From: Leucobacter chromiireducens
GTDB taxonomy: Bacteria; Actinomycetota; Actinomycetes; Actinomycetales; Microbacteriaceae
Direction of reading: 5' to 3'
NCBI RefSeq assembly: GCF_003917135.1
Contig: NZ_RPDI01000007.1
Span: 1-64,000 of the forward strand
Length of the DNA stretch: 64,000 nt
Shown here piece by piece: positions 61,674 to 64,000 of this stretch (positions are counted from its first letter, which is position 1; each line of letters starts with the position of its first letter). A program made the position numbers and the translations under genes. The notes below the pieces were generated by a model that was not told the origin of the DNA, made no database searches, and worked only from the letters and a program-made list of their open reading frames with translations.

Positions 61674-62236
61674 TGTCTGAGACCAAGATCCAGCCCCGCC
61701 TCAAGGCAAAGTACCGCGGCGAGATCGTCGAGCAGCTCCGCGAGGAGTTCAACTACGCGAACATCATGCAGGTTCCCGGCGTCGTCAAGGTCGTTGTGAA
61801 CACCGGTGTTGGCGAGGCAGCTCGCGACAGCAAGGTGATCGAGGGCGCAATCGCCGACCTCGTGAAGATCACCGGCCAGAAGCCCATGGTCACGAAGGCT
61901 CGCAAGTCCATCGCGCAGTTCAAGCTGCGTGAGGGCCAGGCCATCGGCGCGCACGTCACCCTCCGCGGTGACCGCGCGTGGGAGTTCCTTGATCGCCTCA
62001 TCAACCTCGCACTGCCGCGTATCCGCGATTTCCGCGGACTTTCGCCTAAGCAGTTCGACGGAAACGGCAACTACACTTTCGGTCTGACCGAGCAGAGTGT
62101 GTTCCACGAGATCGATCAGGATAAGATTGACCGCGTGCGTGGCTTCGACATCACTGTCGTGACCACCGCCCAGTCTGACGACGAGGGCCGTGCGCTGCTT
62201 CGCGCACTCGGCTTCCCGTTCAAGACCGACAACTAA
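61673..62236 (+). CDS. rplE: 50S ribosomal protein L5
   Basis: The 187-residue protein ([31 protein letters not shown]) binds 5S rRNA. It is followed by 113 bases without rpsN, where many bacteria carry S14. Confidence 0.97.
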   Translation: MSETKIQPRLKAKYRGEIVEQLREEFNYANIMQVPGVVKVVVNTGVGEAARDSKVIEGAIADLVKITGQKPMVTKARKSIAQFKLREGQAIGAHVTLRGDRAWEFLDRLINLALPRIRDFRGLSPKQFDGNGNYTFGLTEQSVFHEIDQDKIDRVRGFDITVVTTAQSDDEGRALLRALGFPFKTDN

Positions 62237-62252
62237 ATAGTCCAAGCGGTGC

Positions 62253-62279
62253 GGGTGCCCGGGGATTCCCCGGGCACCC
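62253..62279 (+). terminator. Perfect hairpin in the place of rpsN
   Basis: Arms GGGTGCCCGGGG and CCCCGGGCACCC are perfect 12-mers around ATT. There is no T-run. Coming after rplE, it may end a share of transcripts or process the message. Confidence 0.6.
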
Positions 62280-62349
62280 CATCCGCATGTCACCCAGGTC
62301 ACGCTCCGTGTAACGGTGCGTGATACCAGGCGAGAAAGAAGAGTCACTC

Positions 62350-62748
62350 ATGACGATGACTGATCCGGTCGCAGATATGCTGACCCGGCTGCGCAATGCC
62401 AACTCTGCGCATCATGACGACGTTTCGCTCCCCGGCTCCAAGCTGAAGGTGCGAATCGCGGAGATCCTCAAGCGCGAGGGCTACATCAAGGACTGGAAGG
62501 TCGAGGACGCACGCGTCGGCACGACCCTCACCATGTCGCTGAAGTACGGCCCGAACCGCGAGCGCTCCATCGAGGGCATCAAGCGCGTGTCCAAGCCCGG
62601 CCTCCGGGTGTACGCACGCTCGACCGAGATCCCGAGCGTGCTCGGCGGCCTCGGCATTGCGATCCTGTCCACGTCCTCCGGTCTCCTGACCGACCGCGAG
62701 GCTGACCAGAAGGGCGTTGGCGGGGAAGTCCTCGCTTACGTGTGGTAA
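62350..62748 (+). CDS. rpsH: 30S ribosomal protein S8
   Basis: The 132-residue protein ([20 protein letters not shown]) represses the spc operon in E. coli. ATG 62350 is used; a longer frame from 62320 is rejected. It is the first gene after the rplE hairpin. Confidence 0.97.
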   Translation: MTMTDPVADMLTRLRNANSAHHDDVSLPGSKLKVRIAEILKREGYIKDWKVEDARVGTTLTMSLKYGPNRERSIEGIKRVSKPGLRVYARSTEIPSVLGGLGIAILSTSSGLLTDREADQKGVGGEVLAYVW

Positions 62749-62754
62749 GCCGTC

Positions 62755-63291
62755 ATGTCACGTATTGGAAAGCTTCCCATCACCGTTCCCGGTGGTGTAG
62801 ACGTCAAGATCGATGGCCAGAAGGTCACGGTTAAGGGCACGAAGGGCGAGCTGTCGCTCGTCGTCGCAGAGCCCATCCGCGTTGCTGTCGAGGAGGGCCA
62901 GGTTGTGGTCACTCGTCCCGACGACGAGCGCGACTCCCGAGCGCTGCACGGCCTGACCCGCACGCTCATCAACAACAACATCATCGGTGTGACCGAGGGC
63001 TACTCCAAGCAGCTCGAGGTTGTCGGCACCGGCTACCGCGTGCAGCAGAAGGGTGCAGGCCTCGAGCTCGCGCTCGGCTTCTCGCACCCGGTGCTCGTCG
63101 ACGCTCCCGAGGGCATCACGCTCGCTGTTGAGGGCAACACCAAGATCACCGTGAGCGGGATCTCCAAGCAGGCGGTCGGCGAGGCCGCTGCGAACATCCG
63201 CAAGCTGAAGAAGCCGGAGCCCTACAAGGGCAAGGGCATCCGCTACGCGGGCGAGAACGTTCGCCGCAAGGCTGGAAAGGCTGGTAAGTAA
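62755..63291 (+). CDS. rplF: 50S ribosomal protein L6
   Basis: The 178-residue protein ([19 protein letters not shown]) ends with the conserved [13 protein letters not shown] region near the sarcin-ricin loop. Spacing to rpsH is six bases. Confidence 0.97.
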   Translation: MSRIGKLPITVPGGVDVKIDGQKVTVKGTKGELSLVVAEPIRVAVEEGQVVVTRPDDERDSRALHGLTRTLINNNIIGVTEGYSKQLEVVGTGYRVQQKGAGLELALGFSHPVLVDAPEGITLAVEGNTKITVSGISKQAVGEAAANIRKLKKPEPYKGKGIRYAGENVRRKAGKAGK

Positions 63292-63293
63292 CC

Positions 63294-63668
63294 ATGGCCG
63301 CTAACATCACCCGTGCAAAGGGTCGTTCGGCTGCGCGCGTGCGCCGCCACACCCGCCTGCGCAAGAAGATCGTCGGCACGGAGCTCCGTCCCCGTCTCGT
63401 GGTGACCCGCTCGTCGCGTCACGTCTTCGTGCAGGTTGTTGACGACTCGAAGGGCATCACCCTCGCGTCGGCATCGACCATGGAAGCCGATCTCCGCGCT
63501 CACGAGGGCGACAAGACGGCGAAGGCCCGCAAGGTTGGCGAGCTCGTCGCCGAGCGCGCGAAGAACGCTGGCGTTGAGGCAGTCGTCTTCGACCGTGGCG
63601 GCAGCAAGTACGCCGGCCGTGTTGCAGCGATCGCCGACGGCGCTCGCGAAGGGGGGCTGACCCTGTGA
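63294..63668 (+). CDS. rplR: 50S ribosomal protein L18
   Basis: The 124-residue protein ([19 protein letters not shown], then [12 protein letters not shown]) binds 5S rRNA with L5. It lies two bases after rplF. Confidence 0.97.
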   Translation: MAANITRAKGRSAARVRRHTRLRKKIVGTELRPRLVVTRSSRHVFVQVVDDSKGITLASASTMEADLRAHEGDKTAKARKVGELVAERAKNAGVEAVVFDRGGSKYAGRVAAIADGAREGGLTL

Positions 63669-63691
63669 GCAAGGAAACGAAGGAGCAGGAA

Positions 63692-64000
63692 GTGTCCGCA
63701 GAGACCCAGACCGCTGAGTCCTCGGCCACTGAGGCCCAGGGCACGGATCACCGCAACGAGCCCCGCGAGCAGCGTCGGGGGAGCCGCGACCGCGGCACCC
63801 GTGGCGAGCGCGGCGGCCGTGACCGCAACGAGAGCCAGTTCCTCGAGCGCGTCGTCACCATCAACCGCGTCTCCAAGGTCGTCAAGGGCGGCCGTCGCTT
63901 CAGCTTCACCGCGCTCGTCGTGGTGGGCGATGGCAACGGCACCGTTGGCGTCGGCTACGGCAAGGCGAAGGAGGTGCCCCTCGCCATCTCCAAGGGTGTC
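63692..64000 (+). CDS. rpsE: 30S ribosomal protein S5, cut by the window end
   Basis: The N-terminal part of S5 is present. After a polar extension rich in Arg, Gly and Glu (about 50 residues, seen in actinobacteria), the core [20 protein letters not shown] and [15 protein letters not shown] follow. GTG 63692 is preferred, since AAGGAG lies seven bases upstream; GTG 63665, which overlaps the rplR stop, is the other choice. The end is outside the window. Confidence 0.93.
   Translation, partial: MSAETQTAESSATEAQGTDHRNEPREQRRGSRDRGTRGERGGRDRNESQFLERVVTINRVSKVVKGGRRFSFTALVVVGDGNGTVGVGYGKAKEVPLAISKGV

Overview
The window is a piece of a high-GC Gram-positive chromosome. RpoB/RpoC, the str and S10/spc ribosomal clusters, a mycoredoxin-like CGDC protein, PaaX and AAHS families, and many starts placed directly behind a TAnnnT hexamer indicate an actinobacterium, most likely Microbacteriaceae. 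Leucobacter is my best guess, from overall familiarity only.

Layout. (1) 1-3070 is accessory and poor in genes: a run of near-perfect palindromes, the 3' half of a tRNA-Arg(UCU)-like gene followed by a terminator, an HNH nuclease, a broken membrane-protein gene and an unrecognised 263-residue protein. Base composition is lower in GC than the rest. (2) 3346-11315 is a mixed housekeeping and stress region: DUF1801, AraC and transglutaminase-like proteins, a Fur regulator, an aquaporin, a frameshifted alpha/beta hydrolase, a DUF1648 protein with photolyase, and two SDR-type proteins. (3) 11368-16366 holds a copper module: a CopB-type CPH ATPase behind a CsoR-like palindrome and a CueP-like lipoprotein. 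An FBP-domain zinc-finger protein and a divergent TetR share an operator between them. (4) 16363-32871 has LysR/FMN reductase/EamA, a PACE-family exporter, SDR/MarR/NAD-binding genes around a MarR-type operator, then GNAT, pirin, acyltransferase, Nudix, VanY-type peptidase, CapA, nitrilase, a membrane glycosyltransferase pair, SprT, a spermidine-synthase-like protein, a glutaredoxin and a PAP2 phosphatase. (5) 33081-40507 is rpoB-rpoC, followed by a terminator and a tightly coupled three-gene membrane operon of unknown role. (6) 42936-47089 is an aromatic-acid module (AAHS permease, aminobenzoate-type CoA ligase, PaaX regulator) between rpoC and rpsL. (7) 47384-51807 is rpsL-rpsG-fusA-tuf with a strong terminator. 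(8) 52010-54963 is a two-gene surface-glycan cassette (FlaA1/CapD-type dehydratase and WecA/MraY-type transferase). (9) 55635-64000 is the S10/spc cluster from rpsJ into rpsE, cut by the window end. rpsN is absent between rplE and rpsH, where a perfect hairpin stands.

The most useful observations are the Asn at the RpoB position that is His526 in E. coli (a known rifampicin site), the displaced tRNA 3' half that may mark the right edge of an integrated element, a consistent set of leaderless-type promoters, the copper operator, several clean regulator palindromes, a frameshift at a G6 run, and an SDR whose catalytic Tyr is Phe. I do not see a clearly new multi-gene system. The nearest candidates are the unknown three-gene operon behind rpoC and the accessory stretch at the left end.
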